The notes below the pieces were generated by a model. That model was not told the origin of the DNA and made no database searches. It saw only the letters and a program-made list of their open reading frames with translations. A DNA stretch of 35,159 nt from JANXAZ01 sp037446605 (lineage in GTDB: Bacteria; Pseudomonadota; Alphaproteobacteria; Geminicoccales; Geminicoccaceae): positions 1 to 35,159 of the forward strand of contig JBBIIE010000019.1 of the NCBI GenBank assembly GCA_037446605.1. The letters are read 5' to 3'. Of the stretch, positions 16,291-24,088 are shown piece after piece. The position numbers and the translations under genes are program-made. Each line of letters opens with the position of its first letter. The stretch's first letter is position 1.

Positions 16291-17625
16291 ATGCCGCCCG
16301 AACCGACCGCACGCGAGCTCCGCGCCGCCCTGGAGGAGGGGCGGATCACCGTGCGCGAGCTCGTCGAGACCTGCCTCGCGCGGATCGAGGCCGACGAGCC
16401 GCGGATCCGCGCCTGGGCGCATCTCGACCGCGACTACGCCCTCGCCCAGGCCGAGGCCCTGGACGAGGCGCGCCGCCGCGGCCGGCCGCAGGGCCCGCTC
16501 TTCGGCCTGCCGGTCGGGGTCAAGGACATCGTGGATACGGCCGATCTGCCGACCGAGCACGGCTCGCCGATCTTCCTGGGACGGCGGCCGTCGCGCGACG
16601 CCTGGCTCGTCACCCGGCTCCGGGCCGCGGGGGCGGTGATCCTCGGCAAGACGGTGACGACCGAGTTCGCGGCCTTCACCCCCGGCCCGACCCGCAACCC
16701 GCACGACCCCGAGCGCACGCCGGGCGGCTCGTCCTCGGGCTCGGCCGCCGCGGTCGCCGCCGGCATGGTTCCGCTCGCCGTCGGCTCGCAGACCAACGGC
16801 TCGGTGATCCGCCCGGCCGCCTTCTGCGGCGCGGTGGGCTTCAAGCCGACGCACGGGTCGATCCCGCGCACCGGCATGCTCGAGCAGTCGCCGACCCTCG
16901 ACCATGTCGGCGTGTTCGCCCGCGACCTCGCGGATGCGGCCCTGCTCGCCGAAACACTCGTGGGCTTCGCTCCGGAGGATCCGGCCACCCGCCCCCAGGC
17001 GCCGCCCCGGCTCTCGCGCGCCGCGGCCGAGGGGCTGCCCGTACGGCCGCGGCTAGCGATCGTCCTGGGCCCGGCCCGCGACCGGGTCGAACCGGCGATG
17101 CTCGAGGCGATGATGGAGCTCGCCGAGGCGCTCGGGGAGGTTGCGGTTGCGCTCGAGCTCCCGCCCGGCTTCGCCCGGGCGCTCGAGGTGCACCGGACGA
17201 TCTGGACGGCGGAGCTCGCCCTCCGATTCGGTCGGCTGGTCGCCGAGCGCGCCGAGCTCGTCAGCGAGCGGTTCGCCGAGCTCGTCCGTGAGGGCGAGCG
17301 GGTCGACGCGGTCGCCTATCAGCGCGCCCTCGGCCAGCGCACACTCCTGCGGCGTGAACTCGCGGCCTTGTTCCACGAGATCGACGCGTTCCTCACCCCG
17401 GCGGCGCCGGGCGAGGCACCCCCGGGCCTCGCCGCCACCGGCGATCCGGCCTTCTGCACGACCTGGACGCTGTGCGGCGTGCCGGCCCTCACCTTGCCCC
17501 TCCTCACCGGCCCCTCGGGTCTGCCGATGGGCCTCCAGCTCGTCGCCGATGTCGGCGACGACGAGCGGCTGTTCCGCGTCGCCGCGTGGCTGCGCGCCAC
17601 CCTCGCCGAGGAGACGGCTCCGTGA
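16291..17625 (+). CDS. Amidase signature family enzyme
   Basis: This 444-residue hydrolase has the Ser-cisSer-Lys triad of the amidase signature family: Lys78 in VGVKDIVDT, the cis-serine in GGSSSGSAAAV (near 147), and the nucleophile Ser171 in SQTNGSVIRPAAFCG. The GxQTxGSxxRPAA form is seen in amidases and not in GatA, where it is usually GSDTGGSIR. It probably hydrolyses a small amide and is cytoplasmic. Starting four bases after dctM, it is likely transcribed with the TRAP operon, and may act on the imported compound. The stop overlaps the start of the next gene as GTGA. Substrate cannot be named. Confidence 0.85.
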   Translation: MPPEPTARELRAALEEGRITVRELVETCLARIEADEPRIRAWAHLDRDYALAQAEALDEARRRGRPQGPLFGLPVGVKDIVDTADLPTEHGSPIFLGRRPSRDAWLVTRLRAAGAVILGKTVTTEFAAFTPGPTRNPHDPERTPGGSSSGSAAAVAAGMVPLAVGSQTNGSVIRPAAFCGAVGFKPTHGSIPRTGMLEQSPTLDHVGVFARDLADAALLAETLVGFAPEDPATRPQAPPRLSRAAAEGLPVRPRLAIVLGPARDRVEPAMLEAMMELAEALGEVAVALELPPGFARALEVHRTIWTAELALRFGRLVAERAELVSERFAELVREGERVDAVAYQRALGQRTLLRRELAALFHEIDAFLTPAAPGEAPPGLAATGDPAFCTTWTLCGVPALTLPLLTGPSGLPMGLQLVADVGDDERLFRVAAWLRATLAEETAP

Positions 17626-17786
17626 CCGAGAAGATCGCGGCCCTCGTCGGGCTCGTCCTGTTCGCCGCCTATGTCGGGCTGATCGCCCTCAAGGTGATGG
17701 CTTGGCCGCTGATCCTCATCGGCGGCATCGTGGTCGCCATGGCGGCCTGGCACGCGCTCGAAGAGGAGTGGCTCGGCCGCGGCTGA
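17622..17786 (+). CDS. 54-residue two-helix membrane protein
   Basis: A small open frame begins with GTG overlapping the amidase stop (GTGA). It encodes two hydrophobic segments, about residues 6-24 and 27-44, with an acidic tail HALEEEWLGRG. There is no known family I can recognise. Reasons to call it real are the stop/start overlap, the strongly hydrophobic composition, the short gap to the convergent ureohydrolase and lack of any overlap with other genes. A link with transport is possible; no function is assigned. Confidence 0.55.
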   Translation: MTEKIAALVGLVLFAAYVGLIALKVMAWPLILIGGIVVAMAAWHALEEEWLGRG

Positions 17787-17795
17787 GCGGCACCG

Positions 17796-18764
17796 TCAGC
17801 GCGCCCGCCGCTCGACCGAACGGGCGAGCACGCACAGCAGCTCGAAGATCAGGTTGACCGCGGTCCAGGCGGTGAGCCCCGACGGGTCGAAGGGTGGAGA
17901 GACTTCGACCAGGTCGGCGCCCACGAGGTCGAGCCCGTCGAGGGCGCGGATCATCCGCTGCGCCTCGCGGGTCGTGATCCCGCCGATCTCGGGCGTGCCG
18001 GTTCCGGGCGCGAAGGCCGGATCGAGCCCGTCGATGTCGAAGCTCACATAGACCGGTCCGTCGCCCACGATCGCCCGGGCTTCGGCCATCACCGCCTCGG
18101 GCCCGCGGTCGGCGAGCTCCTCGATGAAGACGATGCGGACCCCGTGCGCGCCGGCCCAGGCCACGTCCTCGCCGTCGTAGGCCGAGCCACGGATGCCGAT
18201 CTGGACGACCCGGCCCGTGTCCAGGAGACCCTCCTCGGCGGCCCGGCGGAACGGCGTGCCGTGGGTGTAGCGGAAACCGCCGAAGTAGCTGTCGTAGAAA
18301 TCGGTGTGCGCGTCGAAGTGGATCATCCCGACCGGCCGCTCTTTCGCGAGCGCGCGCAGGATCGGCAGCGAGACGAGGTGGTCGCCGCCGAGGCTCATCG
18401 GCACGACGCCGCGCTCGACGACCTTGCGAAGGAAGGCCTCGATCCGCTCGAGGCTGTCGCGCACGTCGGCCGGGTTGACCGGGCTGTCGCCGAGATCGGC
18501 GCAGCGCGCGAGGTGGAAGGGCCGAACGCCGGTCGCCTGGTTGATCAACCGGATCTGGGTCGAGGCGTCGCGCAGCTGGCGCGGGCCGTGCCGGGCTCCG
18601 GGGCGGTTGGTCGTGCCGACGTCCATCGGGATCCCGAGGATGCCGATCTGCACGGCATCCGCCTCCTCGACCGGGATCCACGGCAGCCGCGCGAAGGTCG
18701 GGATGCCCGCGAAGCGCGGGAGTTCCATACCCGAAACGGGAAGGAAGGAGCGGATCGAACTCAT
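17796..18764 (-). CDS. Ureohydrolase, agmatinase family
   Basis: This is a 322-residue binuclear-manganese hydrolase that cleaves a guanidino group to urea and an amine. Metal ligands are visible: His129 in SLGGDHLVS, Asp151, His153 and Asp155 in FDAHTDFYD, and Asp243/Asp245 in SFDIDGLDP. Additional motifs are TTNRPGARHGP and YFGGFRYTHGTPFRRAAEEG. Agmatinase (SpeB), guanidinobutyrase and guanidinopropionase all fit; arginase is less likely. The ATG at 18764 was taken because the N-terminus MSSIRSFLPVSGMELPRFAGIP is plausible; Met13 is an alternative start. It converges on the 54-residue gene nine bases away and is divergent from the acyltransferase. The 142-base upstream region shows no clear promoter. 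Confidence 0.88.
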   Translation of the reverse strand: MSSIRSFLPVSGMELPRFAGIPTFARLPWIPVEEADAVQIGILGIPMDVGTTNRPGARHGPRQLRDASTQIRLINQATGVRPFHLARCADLGDSPVNPADVRDSLERIEAFLRKVVERGVVPMSLGGDHLVSLPILRALAKERPVGMIHFDAHTDFYDSYFGGFRYTHGTPFRRAAEEGLLDTGRVVQIGIRGSAYDGEDVAWAGAHGVRIVFIEELADRGPEAVMAEARAIVGDGPVYVSFDIDGLDPAFAPGTGTPEIGGITTREAQRMIRALDGLDLVGADLVEVSPPFDPSGLTAWTAVNLIFELLCVLARSVERRAR

Positions 18765-18906
18765 AAGATACCCCGCTTCGACCGGCGCGCGGTGATGCTC
18801 GCGGCGGCGTTTGCGCCTGTAAAGGTAGCAGTTTCCGGTTCCGCACGAATCACGTCCGCGGTGACCACGGCGGTCGGGCCGGGCCGGCGCCTGTCATTTG
18901 CTTTTC

Positions 18907-19920
18907 ATGCCCGAGGCGCATGCTCGCGGGCGGATGCGCAGGTCGGCTCCTCGGCGCACCGTCACGAGCCTGCGAGCGGTGATGCACCTTCCCGATCCAC
19001 CGGCGAGCGGGCCGGGTCGCGACATCGTCGACCAGCTGCTCGCCGAGCGGGCGCCGAGCCTCGTCGCGAGTCGCGCCGGCCGCTGGCTGCTCCGTCGGGT
19101 CCTGTGCCCGATCCTGTCCTACCGGGAAGCGGTCGCGCTCGCCGAGCTGGTCCGATCGATGCCCGGGCGGGCGATCTTCCGGCTGCTCGAAGGGCTGCTC
19201 GAGATCCGCACGCGGGTGAGCGGCCTGGAGCACGTCCCGGCGAAGGGCCCCGTGATCCTGGTCGCCAACCACCCGACCGGCCTCGCCGACGGGATCGCGG
19301 TCGCCGCGGCCCTGCGCGGCCGGCGCGACGATCTCTGGTTCCTCGCCAATGCCGACGCGCTCAGGGTAGCACCGGGGCTGGCCGAGCTCGTCGTGCCGGT
19401 CGAGTGGGTGCAAACCAAGCGGACGCACGCCGCGGCCCGCGAGCTCCTGGCCGCCGTCGCCCGCTTGCACGACCAGGGCCGCGCCCTCGTGATCTTCCCC
19501 GCCGGTCGCATCTCCTATTTGAGCTGGCGCGGCCTCGCCGAGCGCCCGTGGCAGGCGGCGGCGGTCGGGCTCGCGCGCCGGTTCGACGTTCCGATCGTGC
19601 CGATGCGGATCCTCGCCCGCAATTCCGCGCTCTTCTACATCTTTTCGCAGCTCGGTCGCGAGCTGCGCGACATCACCCTGTTCCACGAGCTGATCGACAA
19701 GCGCCGGCGGACCTTCGAGCTCCGTCTCGCCGCGGCGCTCGACCGGGACGAGCTCGACGGTGAGCCGTCCGAGGTCGTGGCCCGCCTGCAGCGGTTCGTC
19801 GAGACCGGCCTCTCCGATCGCGGATCGCTCCAACCCGCGCGGCCCGGCCCGGCGGAGCCGGCCGCGGCGTCCACGTTCAAGCGGCCCGTGCCGGTCGTCC
19901 GGCACGGCGGCGCCCACTGA
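18907..19920 (+). CDS. Phospholipid/ornithine-lipid-type acyltransferase
   Basis: This 337-residue protein has the PlsC-like acyltransferase motifs in the variant found in the haemolysin/ornithine-lipid acyltransferase group: NHPTGLADG (His122 and Asp128, H-x5-D) and FPAGRIS (197-203), followed by PIVPMRILARNS. It likely transfers fatty acids to a glycerol-phosphate or amino-acid-based lipid at the membrane. The N-terminal 26 residues are basic and uncertain: ATGs at 18907, 18934 and 18981 are all possible, with no strong ribosome binding site at any. The C-terminus is a proline/alanine-rich tail. The 3' end overlaps the convergent minus-strand gene by 44 bases. No partner lipid gene is adjacent. 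Confidence 0.8.
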   Translation: MPEAHARGRMRRSAPRRTVTSLRAVMHLPDPPASGPGRDIVDQLLAERAPSLVASRAGRWLLRRVLCPILSYREAVALAELVRSMPGRAIFRLLEGLLEIRTRVSGLEHVPAKGPVILVANHPTGLADGIAVAAALRGRRDDLWFLANADALRVAPGLAELVVPVEWVQTKRTHAAARELLAAVARLHDQGRALVIFPAGRISYLSWRGLAERPWQAAAVGLARRFDVPIVPMRILARNSALFYIFSQLGRELRDITLFHELIDKRRRTFELRLAAALDRDELDGEPSEVVARLQRFVETGLSDRGSLQPARPGPAEPAAASTFKRPVPVVRHGGAH

Positions 19921-20422
19921 AACCACGCCGCAAGGCGGCACCGGCCACGGCACGAACCCGCCGGTCGCCGCCGAGCGATGCACGGAAGCTCGCCGGATCG
20001 AGCTCGGGCGCGATCCGACGACGGAGCCAGTCGAGGATCGCGCGGCGGAAGAGCGCCGGCAGCGGGCAGCCGGTCGTGGGGACGTCGGCGACCCGAACCG
20101 GGCGCCCAGCGGCGAGCAGGGGCGCGTCCGAGGAGGTCGGCAGCCAGACGCCGCGGATCAGGCCGTCGCGCTCGTCCTCCACCGAGGCCTCGGCAAGGAA
20201 GATCCCGGCATCGCCTTCGGCTGCGCCCACGATCCGCACGACGGCACGCGCGCCGGGCCAGGGGACGACCGTCGATCCGGGCTCGCCGTCCGAACCGAGC
20301 CGCGTCGTGTACACCACGACATGATCACGGAGCACCACCCACGACCCTGGCTCCTCCGCCACCGCGCCATCGGCGCCGCCGACGACCACGACGGGTGCAC
20401 CCCTCTCCCGTTGCGGTGCCAT
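19877..20422 (-). CDS. Unrecognised 181-residue protein
   Basis: I do not recognise a family. The start is ATG at 20422, preceded by GGGGGCGGACA; a GTG at 20458 would add 12 residues. The frame has GC-rich third codon positions like its neighbours and plausible amino-acid use: a beta-rich N-terminal half (VVVVGG, WVVLRDHVVVYTTRLG, VVRIVGAAEGDAGIFLAEASV), a CPLPALFRRAILDWLRRRIAPEL helix, and a basic C-terminus. No membrane segment is obvious. The gene lies 101 bases after the HerA-like gene on the same strand. A weak promoter is possible on the minus strand near 20475-20500. Its 3' end overlaps the acyltransferase gene by 44 bases. Confidence 0.6.
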   Translation of the reverse strand: MAPQRERGAPVVVVGGADGAVAEEPGSWVVLRDHVVVYTTRLGSDGEPGSTVVPWPGARAVVRIVGAAEGDAGIFLAEASVEDERDGLIRGVWLPTSSDAPLLAAGRPVRVADVPTTGCPLPALFRRAILDWLRRRIAPELDPASFRASLGGDRRVRAVAGAALRRGFSGRRRAGRPARAA

Positions 20423-20427
20423 TGTCC

Positions 20428-20453
20428 GCCCCCGAGACTGCCTGCCCCCGAGA
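20428..20453. repeat. 10-base direct repeat in a leader
   Basis: GCCCCCGAGA occurs at 20428-20437 and again at 20444-20453, a 16-base period. It sits just upstream of the ATG of the 181-residue gene, so on that strand the mRNA leader has TCTCGGGGGC twice. It could be a protein-binding leader element or chance in GC-rich DNA. Confidence 0.35.
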
Positions 20454-20523
20454 ACCACCAGATGTTTCTACCATGACGCGAGCCTCGGCGGAAGAGCCGG
20501 GCACCGGTCCCGCCGGGGGCCGC

Positions 20524-22104
20524 TCAGCGCCGGCGCCAGGCCCGCACGAGATCGTCGAGCTGCACCGCCTCCTCGCCGTCCCCGCGCCAAGCCGCGCTGA
20601 ACGAGGGCGAGGCGCTCCGCGGTCGCCGCTCCGCGGGCAGCACCGGGAAGCGGACGCGCAGCGGGACCGGCACGGCCTGACCGAGCACGATCGCCTCGCC
20701 GTCACCCAGCGAGGGGAGGAAGTCGAGCAGCCCGTTGGCGTCGTCGCGCAGCAGCCCCTGCAGCAGATCCTGATCCTCCGGGCTCGTCACCCGGAACGCG
20801 AACACCGTGTTGCACTGCGACAGCACGGACGGCTCGAGCTCGCTCGGCCGCTGCGTGACGACACCGAGCGAGATGCCGTACTTGCGCCCCTCCTTGGCGA
20901 TCCGATCCATCGCCCGGCGGGCCGGCAGGAAGCCGCGCGAGGGGTCGATCGGGGCGTAGCGATGCGCCTCCTCGCAGACGATCAGGACCGGCAGCCTGCC
21001 GCCGCTCCAGTAGGCCAGGTCGAAGGCGAGACGGAGGATCAGCGAGACCACGACGGCGAGGACTTCGTTGGGAATGCCGGAGAGGTCGACCACCGTGACC
21101 GGCCGACCCGCGGCGGGGATGCGGAACAGGGTCGAAAGAGTCCGCGCCATGGTGTCGTGGACGGCGATCCCGCCGAACATGAACGAGAAGCGCGGATCCC
21201 GGGCGAGGGTGCCGAGCCGCGAGCGCAGCCAGCGGTAGGGGGCGAGCGTGTCCGGCTTGTCGAGGCGTCCCATCGCCTCGTCGATCACCCGCTCGAGATC
21301 GCTCAGCCGGTACGGAACCGGTGTATCGGCGGTGGCCATCGGATCCTCGGGCCGCGGCTCGCGGTAGAGACGCTTCGCGCGGGGCACGAGCTCCACCAGG
21401 ATCTCGGTCCCGTGGCGGATCGGACCGTCCTGGGCGCCGCCGCCGACCACCTCGGCCAGCTCCTCGCCGGTGAGCAGCCAATAGGGCAGCTGGAGCGTCT
21501 CGGGCCCGAGCAGCACCGCCTCCTCGGCGAATGCGGCGCCGTACTCCCCGTGCGGATCGAGGATCACGAGATGCGCCTCGGGCCAGCTGCCGATCAGCGC
21601 GCGCAGGAGCGACGCGGCCGCGCACGACTTGCCGCATCCGGTCGCCCCGATCAGCGCGAAGTGCTTGCCGAGCAGCGTGTCGGCGTCCACGCGGACGGGT
21701 TGATCGCCGGCCTGATGCAGCGTGCCGATCGCGAGCCGACCCTCGGCCTCGCTTCCATAGAGGCGCACGAGGTCCTGCTCGTGGGTCTGGAGCACCCGGT
21801 CGCCAAGCGCCGGATAGGCGCTCAGGCCGCGTCGGAAGGCGCCGGCCCGACCGGGCCCGGCGATCGGGCACTCGCCCAGCAGGACCAGCTCGGCCAGTCG
21901 CACCTCACCCTCCGCTCCCGGAACCGGGATCGACAGTCCGGACACCATGCCGAAGGCCAGCGTCTCCGGCAGTCGGATCTTCACCAGATGCCCCTTCTCG
22001 ACCCGCGACCCCGGTGCGCCGCCCGGGCCCTCAGCCTCCAGCTTCGCGACGATCTGCGAGCCCGAGACCGCGACCACCTTTCCGATCACCCGCCCATTCG
22101 GCAC
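20524..22104 (-). CDS. HerA-like ATPase (DUF87)
   Basis: This 526-residue protein has the HerA/FtsK-type fold. Residues 1-130 look like a beta-rich HAS-barrel-type domain. The Walker A is GATGCGKS at 153-160, followed by ILDPHGEYG at 181-189, Walker B LIVCEEAHRYAP near 384-395, and a sensor-like TQRPSELEPSVLSQCNT from about 417. HerA proteins form hexameric DNA translocases, often with the nuclease NurA; no NurA is adjacent, and many bacterial HerA-like proteins are standalone. The start is GTG at 22104, with GGAGG five bases upstream (plus-strand 22110-22114). The C-terminal 40 residues are acidic and then basic. It is divergent from the c-di-GMP gene. Confidence 0.85.
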   Translation of the reverse strand: MPNGRVIGKVVAVSGSQIVAKLEAEGPGGAPGSRVEKGHLVKIRLPETLAFGMVSGLSIPVPGAEGEVRLAELVLLGECPIAGPGRAGAFRRGLSAYPALGDRVLQTHEQDLVRLYGSEAEGRLAIGTLHQAGDQPVRVDADTLLGKHFALIGATGCGKSCAAASLLRALIGSWPEAHLVILDPHGEYGAAFAEEAVLLGPETLQLPYWLLTGEELAEVVGGGAQDGPIRHGTEILVELVPRAKRLYREPRPEDPMATADTPVPYRLSDLERVIDEAMGRLDKPDTLAPYRWLRSRLGTLARDPRFSFMFGGIAVHDTMARTLSTLFRIPAAGRPVTVVDLSGIPNEVLAVVVSLILRLAFDLAYWSGGRLPVLIVCEEAHRYAPIDPSRGFLPARRAMDRIAKEGRKYGISLGVVTQRPSELEPSVLSQCNTVFAFRVTSPEDQDLLQGLLRDDANGLLDFLPSLGDGEAIVLGQAVPVPLRVRFPVLPAERRPRSASPSFSAAWRGDGEEAVQLDDLVRAWRRR

Positions 22105-22163
22105 ACCGACCTCCGTTTGGCGACGCCGCTCGGGCTCCCTAGCGCGGCGAACGTAAAGGGGGC

Positions 22164-22217
22164 GTTAACGGAGCCGACCGCCCTCGCCCGTGCGCCGTGC
22201 TCCCCGCCCGGTTAACG
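22164..22217. repeat. Two GTTAACG boxes in the divergent region
   Basis: GTTAACG occurs at 22164-22170 and 22211-22217, 47 bases apart, each followed by a near-identical GAG/AAG. Such AT-containing sites are uncommon in this GC-rich window. They sit between the HerA-like and PAS-GGDEF-EAL genes. They do not form a CtrA full site (TTAA-N7-TTAA). Possibly operator half-sites. Confidence 0.3.
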
Positions 22218-22251
22218 AAGTCTTGGGACTTGTCCGGCAGGGTCCCGCGCC

Positions 22252-24057
22252 ATGCGACGGCGGACGACCGAGCCCACTCTCCCGATTCGGCGGGCCCGTG
22301 ACCGGCGGCGGCTCCTGGCGAGCTACGCGGCCGATCTGGCGCGCCTGCACGCGCAGGGGCTGGCATCGGTGGCGATCGAGCGCGGTCGCCTGCTGGAAGG
22401 ACTCGACGCCCAATTGCGGGCGATCGTCGAACAGGCCTTCGACGGAATCCTGGTCGCCGATGCGACGCTGCGCCTGTGCCTCGTCAACCGCTCGGCCGCG
22501 GCGATGCTCGGCTGGCCGGCCTCGGGCGAGCTGCTCGGCCGACGCCTCGACGGCCTGCTGCCGGAGCTGCCGACCGATCCCTCGGCGATGGCCCAGCTCG
22601 CGGGCAGCCGCCTCGAGACCGAGGCCCGACGCCGTGACGGCAGCTACCTGCCCGTCGAGTTGTCGCTTTCGGTGGTGCGGGCCGACCCGGGCGACGACCT
22701 ACTGCTCCTCACCCTCCGGGACGTCAGCGAACGGCGCCGCCAGGAGGCGCGGTTGCGGCATCAGGCGACCCACGATTCGCTGACCGGCCTCGCCAACCGG
22801 GCCTATCTCTACGAGGTGATCGAGCAGGACCTCGTCCGTCTCGGGCGCGACGGCGGCGAACTCGCGCTCCTGCTGGTCGACCTCGACCGCTTCAAGGAGG
22901 TCAACGACACGCTCGGGCACGATGTCGGTGACCGGCTCCTGCAGACCGCGGCGCAGCGGCTGCGCGACTGTCTCGGGCCCGCCGACGTCGGCGCCCGTCT
23001 CGGCGGCGACGAGTTCGCCGTCCTCCTGCGGCCCGGCAGCTGCGGCGAGCGCGCGGTGGAGCTGGCGCAGCGGCTGGTCGAGGTGATCCAGCAGCCTTTC
23101 CGCCTGCCGGGCGAAACGACCGTCGAGGTCGATGCGAGCGTCGGGGTGGCGGTGGCCCCTAGCCATGCCCGCGAGGTCGCCGAGCTCGTGCGCTGCGCCG
23201 ACGTCGCGATGTACGCCGCCAAGCGTGGCTCGGGGCCGGTCCGGCTGTACGACCAGAGCGCCGATCCGCACAGCCTGCGCCGGCTGGTGGCCACGACCGC
23301 GATCCGACGGGCGATCCAGGAAGGCCAGTTCCAGCTCGCCTACCAGCCCAAGTTCGCGCTCGCCAACGGCCGCATCGTCGGCGCCGAGGCGCTGTTGCGC
23401 TGGGACCATCCGGAGCACGGGCCGATCCCCCCGGCCGAGTTCGTGCCCCTCGCCGAGCACACCGGCTCGGTCGTGTCCCTCACCCAGTGGACGGTGCGGA
23501 CCGCACTCGCCGATCTGGCGCAGTGGCGTGCGGACGGTGCCGAGGTCGGGGTGGCCGTCAACCTGGCGGCTCGGGCGCTGCACGACGAGCGGCTGCCCGA
23601 GCTCGTCGCCCGCGAGCTGCGCCGCCACGGCCTCGAGCCGCGGGTCCTCACCCTCGAGCTGACCGAGACCACGCTCGTGGCCGACAGCCAGCTCGTCGAG
23701 CGCGTGCTCGCCCGGCTGCGCGGGCTCGGCGTGCGGCTCGCGATCGACGATTTCGGCACCGGCTACTCCTCGCTCGCCCTCCTGCAGCGGCTGCAGGTCG
23801 ACGAGCTCAAGATCGACCGCTCCTTCGTGGTCGGGCCGGCGCGCGGCGGCGAGCCCGTGCTCGCCCGCACGGCGATCGAGCTCGCCCACAATCTGGGGCT
23901 GGTGGCGGTCGCCGAAGGGATCGAGACGGTCGAGCAGCTGCGGATGCTGCAGGCGGCGGGCTGCGAGCAGGGCCAGGGATACCTGCTCGGCAAGGCCATG
24001 CCGGGAGCGCGGCTCGCCCGTCTGCTCGCCGCCGAACGGCGGGCCTCCGCCGCCTGA
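22252..24057 (+). CDS. PAS-GGDEF-EAL c-di-GMP protein
   Basis: This 601-residue protein has a PAS domain at about 60-160 (FDGILVADATLRLCLVN, WPASGELLG), a GGDEF domain with RLGGDEF at 249-255, and an EAL domain with EAL at 379-381. Both catalytic signatures look intact: GGDEF; and, in the EAL part, VNLAA at 436-440, LELTET near 468, DDFGTGYSSL at 499-508, Lys520 and AEGIET near 554. The inhibitory I-site, normally RxxD five residues before GGDEF, reads GPAD here, so product feedback is probably lost. It could make or break c-di-GMP; often one activity dominates. There is no membrane segment. The start ATG at 22252 has only a weak CAGGG upstream. The PAS ligand is unknown. Confidence 0.92.
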   Translation: MRRRTTEPTLPIRRARDRRRLLASYAADLARLHAQGLASVAIERGRLLEGLDAQLRAIVEQAFDGILVADATLRLCLVNRSAAAMLGWPASGELLGRRLDGLLPELPTDPSAMAQLAGSRLETEARRRDGSYLPVELSLSVVRADPGDDLLLLTLRDVSERRRQEARLRHQATHDSLTGLANRAYLYEVIEQDLVRLGRDGGELALLLVDLDRFKEVNDTLGHDVGDRLLQTAAQRLRDCLGPADVGARLGGDEFAVLLRPGSCGERAVELAQRLVEVIQQPFRLPGETTVEVDASVGVAVAPSHAREVAELVRCADVAMYAAKRGSGPVRLYDQSADPHSLRRLVATTAIRRAIQEGQFQLAYQPKFALANGRIVGAEALLRWDHPEHGPIPPAEFVPLAEHTGSVVSLTQWTVRTALADLAQWRADGAEVGVAVNLAARALHDERLPELVARELRRHGLEPRVLTLELTETTLVADSQLVERVLARLRGLGVRLAIDDFGTGYSSLALLQRLQVDELKIDRSFVVGPARGGEPVLARTAIELAHNLGLVAVAEGIETVEQLRMLQAAGCEQGQGYLLGKAMPGARLARLLAAERRASAA

Positions 24058-24061
24058 TCCG

Positions 24062-24081
24062 GTCGTCGCGCGTCCGACGAC
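24062..24081. terminator. Bidirectional terminator-like hairpin
   Basis: GTCGTCG (24062-24068) and CGACGAC (24075-24081) form a perfect 7-base stem with a 6-base loop. It fills the 31-base gap between the convergent c-di-GMP gene and metH stops. There is no T-tract on either strand, so termination could be weak or Rho-assisted. Confidence 0.45.
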
Positions 24082-24088
24082 GGCCGGC

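Noticed and set aside
18907..19920. H-x5-D spacing in the acyltransferase as a defect
   Set aside because: The same spacing occurs in the haemolysin/ornithine-lipid acyltransferase group (NHPFGGLDG-type motif), so it is a subfamily feature.
19978..22215. 745-residue frame antisense to the HerA-like gene
   Set aside because: It overlaps the well-supported ATPase and carries no domain; composition is shadow-like.
22105..22251. CtrA-type site suggested by GTTAAC
   Set aside because: The full TTAA-N7-TTAA spacing is missing; the two boxes are 47 bases apart.
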